A DNA stretch of 42,924 nucleotides from Bacteroides sp. (GCA_015060735.1 SUXX01000014.1:1-42924), one strand, 5' to 3'. Positions 8,421-17,213 are shown, counted from the stretch's first letter. Program-made: numbers and translations. The notes: a model not told the origin generated them from the letters alone.

Positions 8421-9293
8421 ATGATTTTGAAGTGTATTAAAATAATTGTAGTTGCTGCATTTACTTTGGTGAGTTTGAACGTGTCGGGGCAAGACTTGCT
8501 AGCCAGACAGGCTCCAATCGATCGAAAGTTGAAAGCGATTGATTCCGTTGCTTTGATTCGTCAGATTCATAAGGAAATGGCTGCATATCCAGCATATAGC
8601 CTTTATCCGGATTGGAATAATGAACGTGTACATGCATACGGTAAGACGGTTAATATACCGGATAGTTTCCGTATTGATATGACAGGGTTCTGTATGCCAA
8701 CTACCAATACAAAAATTACTTCAAAGTTCGGTCCGCGTCGTCGTCGTATGCACAATGGCTTGGATGTGAAGGTGTATATCGGTGATACCATTCGTGCAGC
8801 ATTCAGTGGAAAGGTCCGTATGGTAAAATATGAACGTCGCGGTTATGGTCAATACGTGGTGATTCGTCATGATAATGGATTGGAAACTGTTTACGGTCAT
8901 TTGTCGAAGCAGTTGGTTAAGGAAGATCAATACGTGGAGGCTGGCGATGTGATTGGGTTGGGTGGTAATACCGGTCGTTCTACCGGATCACATTTGCATT
9001 TTGAAACTCGGTTCCTGGGACAAGCTATTAATCCGGCTTTGCTCTTTGACTTTGAAAAGCAGGATATTGTTGCAGATTCATATTTATTCCAGAAAGGGCG
9101 GAATCGATATCGTAACGGTAGAACTACTACAGTTGCTTCCAATGGCGATATTCAATATTATAAAGTCCGCAAGGGTGACAATCTGTCGCGTATTGCCAAA
9201 CGTACTGGAACCTCGATTGATGCTTTGTGTAAGTTGAATAGAATTAGCCGAAGAACTACGCTTCGAATCGGACAAGTATTGAGATGTTCTTAA
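8421..9293 (+). CDS. M23 peptidase with C-terminal LysM
   Basis: This is a secreted peptidoglycan-binding metallopeptidase-type protein of 290 residues. A signal peptide covers about residues 1-23 (ending NVSGQ). An M23/LytM domain (about 95-205) contains the HNGLDV and HLHFE zinc-ligand motifs near residues 111 and 191, plus VIRHDNGLETVYGHL. A single LysM domain (about 247-289, YYKVRKGDNLSRIAKRTG) ends the protein. The zinc ligands His and Asp of HxxxD-type M23 enzymes and the HxH motif both appear intact, so an active endopeptidase is plausible. Roles in cell-wall remodelling or division are known for the family. A strong terminator follows. Confidence 0.9.
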   Translation: MILKCIKIIVVAAFTLVSLNVSGQDLLARQAPIDRKLKAIDSVALIRQIHKEMAAYPAYSLYPDWNNERVHAYGKTVNIPDSFRIDMTGFCMPTTNTKITSKFGPRRRRMHNGLDVKVYIGDTIRAAFSGKVRMVKYERRGYGQYVVIRHDNGLETVYGHLSKQLVKEDQYVEAGDVIGLGGNTGRSTGSHLHFETRFLGQAINPALLFDFEKQDIVADSYLFQKGRNRYRNGRTTTVASNGDIQYYKVRKGDNLSRIAKRTGTSIDALCKLNRISRRTTLRIGQVLRCS

Positions 9294-9313
9294 GAATGCA
9301 ATAAAACATCAAC

Positions 9314-9349
9314 AAAAAGGCGGAAAGGTATTCTTTTCCGCCTTTTTTA
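9314..9349 (+). terminator. Rho-independent terminator after M23 gene
   Basis: AAAAAGGCGGAAA (9314-9326) pairs perfectly with TTTCCGCCTTTTT (9335-9347) around an 8-base loop, ending in a T-tract. Confidence 0.9.
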
Positions 9350-9373
9350 TTGACTACATAAGCAGAAAATTTG

Positions 9374-9381
9374 TAACTTTG
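9374..9381 (+). promoter_or_regulatory. -7 element upstream of the DUF1599 gene
   Basis: TAACTTTG matches TAnnTTTG, 20 bases before the ATG. A TTG at 9350-9352 is at roughly the -33 distance. This gives a very short 5' leader. Confidence 0.5.
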
Positions 9382-9401
9382 TTGCCTATTCATGGATAAA
9401 G

Positions 9402-9944
9402 ATGAAAGATACAAAACAACAATTTGAACACGTTATCGCGATTTGTCGCGATTTGTTTGCCAAGAAACTGCACGATTATGGTGCAGCATGGCGTATCATG
9501 CGTCCATCTTCGGTTACGGATCAGATATTCATTAAAGCTAATCGAATTCGTAGCATTGAGATTAAGGGTGTAACGATGGTAGACGAAGGTATTCGTCCGG
9601 AATTTATTGGTATCGTGAATTATGGTATCATCGGTCTGATTCAGTTGGAATTAGGCTATGCTGAAAAAGATGACATGACGGAACAGCAGGCTTTGGCTTT
9701 GTATGATAGATATGCTAATCAGGCATTGGAGTTGATGTTGGCGAAAAATCATGATTACGATGAAGCTTGGAGAAGTATGCGGATAAGTTCTTATACCGAC
9801 CTTATTTTGATGAAGATATATCGAACCAAACAGATTGAAGGTCATGATGGTGCCACATTGGTATCAGAAGGTATTGATGCCAATTATATGGATATGATAA
9901 ATTATTCGGTTTTTGGTCTGATTAAGTTAGAGTTTGGAGAATGA
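9402..9944 (+). CDS. DUF1599 protein with internal duplication
   Basis: This 180-residue protein belongs to the DUF1599 family, of unknown function. It is visibly a tandem duplication. Residues about 20-85 (KLHDYGAAWRIMRPSSVTDQIF... ending GIIGLIQLELG) and about 113-180 (KNHDYDEAWRSMRISSYTDLIL... ending SVFGLIKLEFG) align along their whole length. The repeated HDYxxAWRxMRxSSxTD core suggests two equivalent binding sites or a pseudo-dimer. There is no signal peptide or membrane helix. It is the first gene of the block with the DoxX-like gene, tpiA, the SPOR gene and folE, an arrangement familiar from Bacteroides (BT_3927-BT_3931 region, from memory). Confidence 0.8.
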   Translation: MKDTKQQFEHVIAICRDLFAKKLHDYGAAWRIMRPSSVTDQIFIKANRIRSIEIKGVTMVDEGIRPEFIGIVNYGIIGLIQLELGYAEKDDMTEQQALALYDRYANQALELMLAKNHDYDEAWRSMRISSYTDLILMKIYRTKQIEGHDGATLVSEGIDANYMDMINYSVFGLIKLEFGE

Positions 9945-11229
9945 TTTGCGACATAAGGTGATTGGGGCCAGTGCAACGACATGCCGTTTTATCTTGGCTG
10001 TAGTCTTTATATTTTCCGGTTTTGTGAAGGCTATCGACCCGTTAGGTACTCAATACAAAATTCAGGATTATTTGGATGCCTTTGGATGGGGGAATGTGTT
10101 TCCCGACTTTTTCTCTCTGATGACTTCCATTGCGATAGGCTGGATTGAGTTTTGTTTAGGAGTGTATTTGTTTTTTGGTATCAGAAGGCGAATTGCACCT
10201 AGAGCTGTTGTGATTATCATGTCGGTGATGACACCGCTGACCTTTTGGTTGGCTATTGATAATCCGATTTCGGATTGTGGTTGTTTTGGTGATGCGATAG
10301 TGTTGAGTAATTGGGGAACCTTTTGGAAGAATGTGTTCCTTTTGGGAATGGCTATCTTTCTGTTGAAACATCGTAAGCAGATATTTCCGCTTGTGACGGT
10401 GCGTTTAGATTGGTTGATTGCCTTATATTCTTCTCTATACATTTTTTGCATGATTGTTTATTGTCTTCATCATCTGCCTGTTTTCGATTTCAGGCCTTAT
10501 CATATAGGTGCCAATATTGGGGAGAATATGCAGATTCCAGAAGGGGAGAAGCCTACTGAATATGAAACGCTTTTTGTGCTTGAGAAGGATGGAGTTAAAA
10601 AAGAATTTTCGTTGGAGAATTATCCGGATAGCACCTGGACTTTTGTTGATTCGAAGACAATTGTAAAGGAAGAAGGATATGAACCACCCATACAGGATTT
10701 TGTGATGCTGAGTAGGGAAGATGGGGAAGATATTACGGAACAAGTGTTGTCGGATGATAATTATACATTCTTATTGATTTCCCATCAGATGAATTGGGCT
10801 GATGAAGACTATATGGATGTTATTAATGATGTATATGATTACTGTTTTGTGTATGGTTACCCGTTCTATTGTTTAACCTCTTCGTCTGATGAGGATATTC
10901 AAAAATGGATGGAGAATACAGGTGCTGAATACTCGTTCTGTATGATGGACAACATCACTTTGAAAACAATGATACGGTCGAATCCGGGATTGATGTTGCT
11001 GAAGAAAGGAGTCGTGGTGAACAAATGGGGGAACGGAAATTTGCCTAACGAAGACGTGTTGCAGGGACCGTTAGAAGAATTGTCGATAGGCAAGGTGAAC
11101 CGTCGTTCATTTGTACTTCAGACAGTGATTGTGATTTTATGGTTTGTACTTCCTTTGTGCTTGATTTGTTATATGGACCTTTATTGGGAAAGGCGTCGGA
11201 AGCGGGAGGAAACAATGGAGAAAATATAA
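9934..11229 (+). CDS. BT_3928-like membrane protein with DoxX/MauE-type domain
   Basis: This 431-residue inner-membrane protein has an N-terminal four-helix DoxX/MauE-like region (about residues 14-150; FILAVVFIFSGFVKAIDPLG, then a CGCFGD motif). A periplasmic segment (about 180-395) follows, then one C-terminal helix (QTVIVILWFVLPLCLICYMDLYW). MauE/DoxX proteins act in disulfide or methylamine-dehydrogenase maturation, and the Cys-Gly-Cys motif is consistent with redox chemistry, but no function is proven. No in-frame ATG exists near the N-terminus: TTG 9934 overlaps the DUF1599 gene by 11 bases, and TTG 9946 or GTG 9958 are alternatives. It is in the same orientation as tpiA, which follows 38 bases later. 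Confidence 0.75.
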   Translation: MENDLRHKVIGASATTCRFILAVVFIFSGFVKAIDPLGTQYKIQDYLDAFGWGNVFPDFFSLMTSIAIGWIEFCLGVYLFFGIRRRIAPRAVVIIMSVMTPLTFWLAIDNPISDCGCFGDAIVLSNWGTFWKNVFLLGMAIFLLKHRKQIFPLVTVRLDWLIALYSSLYIFCMIVYCLHHLPVFDFRPYHIGANIGENMQIPEGEKPTEYETLFVLEKDGVKKEFSLENYPDSTWTFVDSKTIVKEEGYEPPIQDFVMLSREDGEDITEQVLSDDNYTFLLISHQMNWADEDYMDVINDVYDYCFVYGYPFYCLTSSSDEDIQKWMENTGAEYSFCMMDNITLKTMIRSNPGLMLLKKGVVVNKWGNGNLPNEDVLQGPLEELSIGKVNRRSFVLQTVIVILWFVLPLCLICYMDLYWERRRKREETMEKI

Positions 11230-11267
11230 TTTAAATAAATATTATTAACCTTTTAACAACAAACAAA

Positions 11268-12023
11268 ATGAGAAAGAACATTGTTGCAGGAAACTGGAAA
11301 ATGAACAAGAACCTTCAAGAAGGTATTGCTCTTGCAAAAGAATTGAATGAAGCTTTGACAGCTGATAAGCCTAATTGTGACGTAGTAATCTGTACTCCGT
11401 TTATTCATTTGGCTTCTGTAACTCCTATCGTTGATGCTGCTATTATTGGTGTTGGTGCTGAAAACTGTGCAGACAAGGTTTCAGGTGCTTATACAGGTGA
11501 AGTCTCAGCTGAAATGGTTGCTTCTACAGGTGCTCAATATGTTATCTTGGGTCACTCAGAACGTCGTTCTTACTATGGTGAAACCGTAGAAATCTTGGAA
11601 GAAAAGGTGAAGTTGGCTTTGGCTAACAACTTGACTCCGATTTTCTGTATTGGTGAAGTGTTGGAAGAACGTCAGGCTGAAAAGCAAAATGAAGTGGTAG
11701 CTGCTCAGTTGGCTTCTGTATTTACTTTGTCTGCAGAAGATTTTGGTAAGATTATCTTGGCTTACGAACCGGTTTGGGCTATCGGTACAGGTTTGACCGC
11801 TACTCCAGAACAAGCACAGGATATTCACGCTTATATCCGTTCTTTGATTGCTGAAAAGTATGGTCAGGAAGTGGCTGAAAATTGTTCTATCCTTTATGGT
11901 GGTAGCTGCAAGCCTTCTAATGCAAAGGAATTGTTTGCTAATCCGGATGTAGACGGTGGTTTGATTGGTGGTGCTGCTTTGAAGGTTGCAGACTTCAAGG
12001 GCATTATCGATGCATTTAAATAA
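11268..12023 (+). CDS. tpiA: Triosephosphate isomerase
   Basis: TpiA interconverts dihydroxyacetone phosphate and glyceraldehyde 3-phosphate in glycolysis. The 251-residue TIM barrel has the start [14 protein letters not shown] (Asn and Lys of the active site), the catalytic His in ILGHSERR near residue 95, the catalytic Glu in [11 protein letters not shown] near residue 167, and the phosphate-binding [12 protein letters not shown] and [10 protein letters not shown] segments. The length is normal. Frequent AAG, GGT and GCT codons suggest high expression. A perfect 10-bp inverted repeat follows the stop. Confidence 0.97.
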   Translation: MRKNIVAGNWKMNKNLQEGIALAKELNEALTADKPNCDVVICTPFIHLASVTPIVDAAIIGVGAENCADKVSGAYTGEVSAEMVASTGAQYVILGHSERRSYYGETVEILEEKVKLALANNLTPIFCIGEVLEERQAEKQNEVVAAQLASVFTLSAEDFGKIILAYEPVWAIGTGLTATPEQAQDIHAYIRSLIAEKYGQEVAENCSILYGGSCKPSNAKELFANPDVDGGLIGGAALKVADFKGIIDAFK

Positions 12024-12040
12024 TAATTAGGTATATGAAT

Positions 12041-12070
12041 AAGGCATAGCTCTCAAATGGGCTATGCCTT
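12041..12070 (+). terminator. Hairpin between tpiA and SPOR gene
   Basis: AAGGCATAGC (12041-12050) pairs perfectly with GCTATGCCTT (12061-12070) around a 10-base loop. It is followed by GTTAAA rather than a T-tract, so it may act as a partial terminator or mRNA-stabilising end. It would lower expression of the SPOR and folE genes relative to tpiA. Confidence 0.5.
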
Positions 12071-12085
12071 GTTAAAGGATTGAAT

Positions 12086-12544
12086 ATGAGGAATATTTTT
12101 ATTTGCTTGTTTTTGCTTTGTGGAGTATCTGTTTTTGCTCAACGTGGTATTGTAAATGAACTGAAGAAGACGGTTCCTGGGCAAGGAGTCGTTACCATTC
12201 AGCAGGATGAAAAAATTGCTGCTCTATTGGGTGATGTTTATGTAAAGACAGATAATGATGAAGAACCCAAAGTGTTGAAAGCCAGAGGTTATCGTGTGCA
12301 AGTGTATGCGGGTAATAACTCCCGTGTAGCTCGTAAAGAAGCCAATGATATTGCGGATAAAATTAAGATGGAATTTCCGGAAATGCCCGTATATGCCTTT
12401 TTCCAACCTCCTCGTTGGTTGTGTAGGGTAGGAGATTATCGAAGCATTGAAGAAGCAGATGCAGTAATGCGTCGTTTGAAGGCAACCGGTGATTTTAAAG
12501 AAGTTTCAATTGTTCGTGAACAAATAAACATTCCTCTAGATTGA
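12086..12544 (+). CDS. SPOR-domain periplasmic protein
   Basis: This 152-residue exported protein has a signal peptide (about residues 1-18, ending SVFAQ) and a C-terminal SPOR domain (about 70-150; [40 protein letters not shown]). SPOR domains bind peptidoglycan with denuded glycan strands, often at division sites. The ATG at 12086 is preferred over TTG 12080 because [13 protein letters not shown] is a canonical signal-peptide start. The stop overlaps a potential TTG start of folE, and the folE ATG is 2 bases past the stop, so the two are likely translated together. Its physiological partner is unknown. Confidence 0.85.
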   Translation: MRNIFICLFLLCGVSVFAQRGIVNELKKTVPGQGVVTIQQDEKIAALLGDVYVKTDNDEEPKVLKARGYRVQVYAGNNSRVARKEANDIADKIKMEFPEMPVYAFFQPPRWLCRVGDYRSIEEADAVMRRLKATGDFKEVSIVREQINIPLD

Positions 12545-12546
12545 TT

Positions 12547-13137
12547 ATGGAAGATTTGTTACATCCGGAGTGGTCTGCCGAAAAGATTGGTAAGTTGAAA
12601 GGCCATTATGAGGCGATTCTGTCGCTATTGGGTGAAGATGTGAATAGGGAAGGGTTATTGAAAACACCGGAACGCGTCGCGAAGGCTATGCTGACGTTGA
12701 CTCGTGGATATGATCAAGATCCTCATGCGATATTATTGGGGGCCAAGTTCAAGGAGGAGTATAGTCAGATGGTGATTGTGAAGGATATTGATTTCTTTTC
12801 TTTGTGTGAACATCATATGCTACCATTCTATGGTAAAGTGCATGTGGCATATATTCCTAATGGCTATATAACGGGGCTTAGTAAGATAGCTCGTGTGGTG
12901 GATGTGTTTTCTCATCGTTTGCAGGTACAAGAACGTATGACTCTTCAGATTAAAGAGTGTATTCAGAAGACTTTGAACCCGCTAGGTGTCATGGTGGTGG
13001 TAGAGGCCAAACACATGTGTATGCAGATGAGGGGAGTCGAAAAACAGAATTCGGTAACTACGACATCTGATTTTACCGGGGCTTTTAATCAAGCAAAGAC
13101 TCGTGAAGAATTTATGAATTTGATACAGCATAACTGA
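12547..13137 (+). CDS. folE: GTP cyclohydrolase I
   Basis: FolE converts GTP to 7,8-dihydroneopterin triphosphate, the first step of folate and queuosine-type pterin synthesis. The 196-residue protein has the zinc and active-site region [18 protein letters not shown] near residue 88, [23 protein letters not shown], and the second zinc Cys in [11 protein letters not shown], so it is the zinc-dependent type IA enzyme. The ATG 12547 (MEDLLHPEW) is used; the upstream TTG 12541 overlaps the SPOR stop. It converges on dnaG with only 11 bases between the two stops, and a hairpin spans both. Confidence 0.96.
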   Translation: MEDLLHPEWSAEKIGKLKGHYEAILSLLGEDVNREGLLKTPERVAKAMLTLTRGYDQDPHAILLGAKFKEEYSQMVIVKDIDFFSLCEHHMLPFYGKVHVAYIPNGYITGLSKIARVVDVFSHRLQVQERMTLQIKECIQKTLNPLGVMVVVEAKHMCMQMRGVEKQNSVTTTSDFTGAFNQAKTREEFMNLIQHN

Positions 13138-13158
13138 TTTTTGCTCAGTTATGCTTTT
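13128..13158. terminator. Shared hairpin between folE and dnaG
   Basis: GCATAACTGA (13128-13137) and TCAGTTATGC (13145-13154) form a perfect 10-bp stem with a 7-base loop. The stem contains the folE stop and the last codons of dnaG. A TTTT follows on the plus strand only, so it terminates folE best. Confidence 0.7.
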
Positions 13159-15203
13159 AATATGACGCGGTCTCCTGCTCTTTTAGCCATTTCTTTCAGT
13201 GTTTCCGTTAGTTTTTTGTAATGCTCCATGATTTTCAGTGCCTGTTGTGGGTCGCTGGCAATTTCTGGCAAACTAAGTGTTTGGATAGTTTGTTTCATGT
13301 CTTCCTCTAGAATAGCCAGTTTGAAGTCTATTAATAGGTGAGGAATTAGTTCGTGCAGTCGTTCTTCGTCTTTGGTTATTGCTTTCTCATTGCTTTTGCT
13401 CAAACGGTAACGGTCACTAATCATATCAGCGGCCATTCGACTGATGTTGGGGTTGGGGTGGGCCAGAAAATAGCGTTCTGTACTGAAGTTTGGTTCATGC
13501 AAATGTATTTTTGCTTCGTCTAATAGTTGGCGATGCAGTGGGTTCTGAAACTGAAGTGAGTCTTGTCTCAAATCCATGACTATGTATTCTGTAACAGTCA
13601 GTTCTATTTCTTGTCCGTTTTCGTCTTCTATGCAGCATACCGTTTTTTCTCCATACCGAATCAATGCTTTGACCAATTGCAATTCTTTGGCATAGAAAGT
13701 CATCTTTTCCCATCCGCTGGTTGGTAGATAGCTTTCAATCGTGTTCTCTACAGGAGTTTCTTCCGGTGGGAATGGGGGTGGGGGGATTAATTCATCATCT
13801 GGGATATTACCCTGAGTAGTAGAAGATGATGCTGAGTTAATTCTTTCCGAGGCTTCTTTCTCCTTCAGTCGCTTTTCCAAATATTCATCTTTGCGTTGGC
13901 GTACAATCTTCTTGATTTCATTTTGAATGATTTGTTCGTCTATCTGAAGAATGCCTGCACATTCCTTTAGACAAGCATAGCGGATGATTTCATTCGGAAT
14001 AAGCCCAATACTTCTAGCCATGTCGGCTATTAGCCCGGCTCGCTTAATAGGGTCGTTCTGGGTGTCTTTTAGCAAAAGATTTGTCTTGAATCGGATAAAG
14101 TTTTCTTCTTTCTCGTTGATATATTGTTGAAATTCGGCTGCATTATGTTTTCTGGAAAAACTATCAGGGTCGTCTCCGTCAGGAAGTAAGACAACCTTTA
14201 CGTTCATACCTTCGGATAACAGCATGTCTATCCCTCGGATGCTGGCTTTGATACCGGCTTCGTCACCGTCATATAATAAGGTAATGTTTGAGGTGAAGCG
14301 GTGAAGCAGGCGTATTTGTTCTTCCGACAACGCGGTGCCCGAGTTGGCGACCACATTAGCTAGTCCACATTGGTGCATGGCTATCACGTCTGTATAGCCT
14401 TCTACCATGTAAACGCAGTCGGCTTTTACGATGGCACTTTTTGCTTGATAAATACCGTATAATTCTTTCCTTTTACTAAAAATTTCTGATTCGGGTGAGT
14501 TAATGTATTTTTGACTGACTCCTTTGGTGCGGCTATCCAGAACTCGTCCACCAAATCCTAAGATTTTTCCACTGATGTTAAACCAAGGGAAGATGACACG
14601 TCCCCAAAAACGGTCACGTATGCTTCCATCTTCTTTTTCGTAACATAAACCGGTTTTTACAAGGAATTCTTTTTTATAACCTTTTCGGGTAGCCTCTTTG
14701 GCGAGTCCATCGTTGGCTGATGTACTGTATCCTAACTGGAATTTCTTGACAATGTCGTCACGAATACCTCGTTGGCGGAAATATTGCATGCCGATTGACT
14801 TCCCGTCAATATGGTTGTAGAGGATGTTTTGAAAATAGTCGCGTGCAAATTCGTTGACAACGAACAAACTTTCCCGGACAGTTTGTGCTTCCTTCTCTTC
14901 GCTGGTTAGTTCTCTTTCCTTGATTTCGATGTGGTATTTTTGAGCCAGCCAGCGTAATGCTTCCGGGTATGACATTTGTTCATGTTCCATGATGAAATGT
15001 ACGACGTTTCCTCCTTTACCACAAGCAAAGCATTTGCACAAACCTTTTGCTGGTGAAACATAGAAAGAAGGGGTTTTGTCATTATGGAAGGGACATAAGC
15101 CCACAAAGTTGACTCCTCGTTTCCGAAGGGTAACAAATTCAGATACCACATCCACAATTTGTGCAGCATCCAATATTCGATCTATAGTGGGTTGGTCTAT
15201 CAT
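13149..15203 (-). CDS. dnaG: DNA primase
   Basis: DnaG makes RNA primers for replication. The 684-residue protein has a CHC2 zinc-binding domain with Cys37, His40, Cys58 and Cys61, and a Toprim catalytic core with the acidic motif MVEGYTDVIA (about residue 260) and LLYDGDEAG (about 310). A less conserved C-terminal region that should contact the replicative helicase follows, with a Pro-rich break (PPPPFPPEE) near residue 475. Length is typical for Bacteroidota. The ATG is only about 20 bases downstream of the tRNA-operon terminator on this strand, leaving almost no room for a normal promoter and leader. Confidence 0.96.
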   Translation of the reverse strand: MIDQPTIDRILDAAQIVDVVSEFVTLRKRGVNFVGLCPFHNDKTPSFYVSPAKGLCKCFACGKGGNVVHFIMEHEQMSYPEALRWLAQKYHIEIKERELTSEEKEAQTVRESLFVVNEFARDYFQNILYNHIDGKSIGMQYFRQRGIRDDIVKKFQLGYSTSANDGLAKEATRKGYKKEFLVKTGLCYEKEDGSIRDRFWGRVIFPWFNISGKILGFGGRVLDSRTKGVSQKYINSPESEIFSKRKELYGIYQAKSAIVKADCVYMVEGYTDVIAMHQCGLANVVANSGTALSEEQIRLLHRFTSNITLLYDGDEAGIKASIRGIDMLLSEGMNVKVVLLPDGDDPDSFSRKHNAAEFQQYINEKEENFIRFKTNLLLKDTQNDPIKRAGLIADMARSIGLIPNEIIRYACLKECAGILQIDEQIIQNEIKKIVRQRKDEYLEKRLKEKEASERINSASSSTTQGNIPDDELIPPPPFPPEETPVENTIESYLPTSGWEKMTFYAKELQLVKALIRYGEKTVCCIEDENGQEIELTVTEYIVMDLRQDSLQFQNPLHRQLLDEAKIHLHEPNFSTERYFLAHPNPNISRMAADMISDRYRLSKSNEKAITKDEERLHELIPHLLIDFKLAILEEDMKQTIQTLSLPEIASDPQQALKIMEHYKKLTETLKEMAKRAGDRVILKA

Positions 15204-15221
15204 TGCGGATGCGAAGATAAT

Positions 15222-15260
15222 AAAAAAAGAGAAGATGTCTATAAAACATCTTCTCTTTTT
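15222..15260 (-). terminator. Terminator of the tRNA operon
   Basis: On the minus strand a 15-bp perfect stem (15246-15260 with 15224-15238, 7-base loop) ends in a long U-tract. It separates tRNA-Thr from dnaG. Confidence 0.9.
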
Positions 15261-15261
15261 G

Positions 15262-15335
15262 AGCCTCTTGTCGGATTCGAACCAACGACCCCGAGATTAC
15301 AAATCACGTGCTCTGGCCAACTGAGCTAAAGAGGC
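15262..15335 (-). tRNA. tRNA-Thr (anticodon TGT)
   Basis: On the minus strand the acceptor GCCTCTT pairs with AAGAGGC. The D arm is GCTCAGTTGG, the anticodon stem-loop is CGTGA-TTTGTAA-TCTCG with anticodon TGT, and the T arm contains GGTTCGAATCC. The discriminator base is T and no CCA is encoded. Last of four tRNAs in the operon. Confidence 0.93.
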
Positions 15336-15340
15336 AATGG

Positions 15341-15413
15341 AGCGGAAAACGAGGCTCGAACTCGCGACCCTAACCTTGGCAAGGTTATGCTCTACCAACT
15401 GAGCTATTTCCGC
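15341..15413 (-). tRNA. tRNA-Gly (anticodon GCC)
   Basis: On the minus strand the acceptor GCGGAAA pairs with TTTCCGC. The anticodon stem-loop TAACC-TTGCCAA-GGTTA carries anticodon GCC, and the T loop is TTCGAGC. The discriminator T is followed by an encoded CCA. Third in the operon. Confidence 0.93.
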
Positions 15414-15420
15414 AAATTAG

Positions 15421-15492
15421 TAGTCCGTGGGGGAATCGAACCCCCCTTGCAAGAATGAAAATCTTGAGTACTAACCGATATACGAACGGACC
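15421..15492 (-). tRNA. tRNA-Glu (anticodon TTC)
   Basis: On the minus strand the acceptor GGTCCGT pairs with ACGGACT (one G-U). The anticodon loop TTTTCAT sits in a CAAGA/TCTTG stem and gives anticodon TTC. The T arm is GGGGG-TTCGATT-CCCCC. The discriminator is A and no CCA is encoded. Second in the operon. Confidence 0.93.
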
Positions 15493-15502
15493 ATCCTTCA
15501 TT

Positions 15503-15520
15503 GTATCGCCTAGACGATAC
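15503..15520 (-). other. Spacer hairpin between tRNA-Asp and tRNA-Glu
   Basis: GTATCG (15503-15508) pairs with CGATAC (15515-15520) around a 6-base loop in the spacer of the tRNA transcript. It may help processing; nothing more can be said. Confidence 0.35.
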
Positions 15521-15534
15521 TTGTTCAATATTGG

Positions 15535-15608
15535 CGGTATGGACGGGACTCGAACCCGCGACCCCCTGCGTGACAGGCAGGTATTCTAACCAGCTGAACT
15601 ACCACACC
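15535..15608 (-). tRNA. tRNA-Asp (anticodon GTC)
   Basis: On the minus strand the acceptor GGTGTGG pairs with CCATACC. The anticodon stem-loop CCTGC-CTGTCAC-GCAGG gives anticodon GTC, and the T arm is GCGGG-TTCGAGT-CCCGT. The discriminator G is followed by an encoded CCA. It is first in the four-tRNA operon, 37 bases downstream of a near-consensus promoter. Confidence 0.94.
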
Positions 15609-15645
15609 AATTTAAAAGAACTTACTTCCTTTTTGAAAGCGAGTG

Positions 15646-15677
15646 CAAAGATAGGATATTTGTTTGAATCTGCCAAA
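15646..15677 (-). promoter_or_regulatory. Promoter of the tRNA operon
   Basis: Reading the minus strand, TTTG (15674-15677) is followed after exactly 20 bases by TATCTTTG (15646-15653), matching the Bacteroidota -33/-7 consensus in both sequence and spacing. Confidence 0.8.
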
Positions 15678-15696
15678 TAAAACGCGGTTTTTTTAT

Positions 15697-15735
15697 AAAA
15701 GAGAGGGAGAGAAATATATTCTCTCCCTCTCTTTT
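15697..15735 (-). terminator. Terminator of pgk
   Basis: A 17-bp stem (15697-15713 with 15719-15735) with a 5-base loop lies just past the pgk stop on the minus strand. T-runs flank it on both strands, so it would stop transcription in either direction. Confidence 0.85.
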
Positions 15736-15754
15736 TTTTATTTTAAAAGCAATA

Positions 15755-17008
15755 TTATTCGCCCTTAATGGCAGCTACACCCGGAAGAACCTTACCTTCG
15801 ATGGCTTCCAACAAAGCACCACCACCAGTAGAAATGTATGATACTTGGTCAGCCATACCGAACTTGTTGATACAAGCTACAGAGTCGCCACCGCCAATCA
15901 ATGAGAATGCACCATCAGCAGTTGCCTTAGCGATAGCTTCGGCGATAGCACGAGAACCAGCTGTGAAGTTATCGAATTCGAATACGCCTGCAGGGCCATT
16001 CCAAAGGATAGTCTTGGCACCTTCGATAGCTGCAGCAAATGCCTTCTGAGTTTCAGGACCTGCATCCAAGCCTTCCCAACCTTCAGGAATTGCATTAGCT
16101 GGGCAGATTTGAGTGTTACAGTCGTTCTTGAAATCATCACCGGCTTTACAGTCAGTACCTAATACCAAGTTTACGCCTTTAGCCTTAGCTTGTTCGATGA
16201 TGTTGAGAGCCAAATCCAACTTGTCCATTTCAACGATTGAGTTACCGATTTCGCCACCTTGAGCCTTAGCGAAAGTATAAGTCATACCACCACAAAGAAT
16301 CAAGTTATCTACCTTGTCCATCAAATTTTCGATGATACCAATCTTAGTAGAAACTTTAGAACCGCCCATGATTGCAGTAAACGGACGCTTGATATCCTTC
16401 AAGATGTTGTCAACAGCCTGAACTTCTTTTTCCATCAAGTAACCGAGCATCTTGTTGTCAGCGTCGAAATAGTCAGCAACTACGGCTGTAGAAGCGTGAC
16501 GACGGTGAGCTGTACCGAATGCATCGTTGATGTAGCAATCAGCATAAGAAGCCAAAGTTTTAGCGAATTCCTTTTGAGATTCCTTCATAGCCTTCTTTGC
16601 ATCGTTGTATGCAGGATCTTCCTTGTCGATGCCTACCGGCTTGCCTTCTTCTTCAGGATAGAAACGGAGGTTTTCGAGCAACAACACTTCGCCTGCCTTC
16701 AAAGCAGCAGCAGCTTCAGCAGCCTTTGCACAATCTGGAGCAAACTGAACTGGAGCACCCAACTTTTCAGATACAGCGTCTACAATCTGGCTCAAAGAGA
16801 ACTTTGCGTTCACTTTACCTTTGGGCTTACCCATGTGTGACATAATAATCAAAGCACCACCTTCAGCCAATACTTTCTTCAAAGTAGGGAGGGCACCGCG
16901 GATACGAGTGTCGTCAGTAATCTTGCCTTCTTCGTTCAAAGGTACATTGAAGTCTACGCGAACGATTGCCTTTTTACCGGCAAAGTTGTAATTGTCAATA
17001 GTCATCAT
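15755..17008 (-). CDS. pgk: Phosphoglycerate kinase
   Basis: Pgk makes ATP from 1,3-bisphosphoglycerate in glycolysis. The 417-residue protein has the N-terminal substrate motif [14 protein letters not shown], the basic-patch segments MSHMGKPKG and [10 protein letters not shown], the hinge segment [10 protein letters not shown], and the nucleotide-binding NGPAGVFEF and IGGGDSVAC motifs. It ends in [20 protein letters not shown]. The length is typical of Bacteroidota. Codon choice is strongly biased, as expected for an abundant glycolytic enzyme. It is monocistronic, with its own -7 element and a strong terminator. Confidence 0.97.
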   Translation of the reverse strand: MMTIDNYNFAGKKAIVRVDFNVPLNEEGKITDDTRIRGALPTLKKVLAEGGALIIMSHMGKPKGKVNAKFSLSQIVDAVSEKLGAPVQFAPDCAKAAEAAAALKAGEVLLLENLRFYPEEEGKPVGIDKEDPAYNDAKKAMKESQKEFAKTLASYADCYINDAFGTAHRRHASTAVVADYFDADNKMLGYLMEKEVQAVDNILKDIKRPFTAIMGGSKVSTKIGIIENLMDKVDNLILCGGMTYTFAKAQGGEIGNSIVEMDKLDLALNIIEQAKAKGVNLVLGTDCKAGDDFKNDCNTQICPANAIPEGWEGLDAGPETQKAFAAAIEGAKTILWNGPAGVFEFDNFTAGSRAIAEAIAKATADGAFSLIGGGDSVACINKFGMADQVSYISTGGGALLEAIEGKVLPGVAAIKGE

Positions 17009-17057
17009 AATTTTGTTATTTTTTATAGTGTTAAAGTTAAATTCTTGTCACAATATG

Positions 17058-17065
17058 CAAAACTA
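17058..17065 (-). promoter_or_regulatory. -7 element of pgk promoter
   Basis: On the minus strand this reads TAGTTTTG, matching TAnnTTTG, 49 bases before the pgk ATG. The -33 position is only T-rich. Confidence 0.5.
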
Positions 17066-17181
17066 CGAAATTTTTCATTAAAACAGTTCTACTTACTTAT
17101 AAAAATAAAAAAGAATTTCTTGATGGTCGAATATTGAAATGAGAAAACAGGAATTGTGATGTAAAGTTTTTAGTAATCTTT

Positions 17182-17213
17182 ATTGGCTGATTTGAGGATA
17201 TGCATTATATTTG
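17182..17213 (+). promoter_or_regulatory. Promoter of the fimbrillin pair
   Basis: TATATTTG (17206-17213) matches the -7 consensus. ATTGG at 17182-17186 lies 19 bases upstream, close to a -33 TTTGG. The start codon is 19 bases downstream. Confidence 0.55.
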
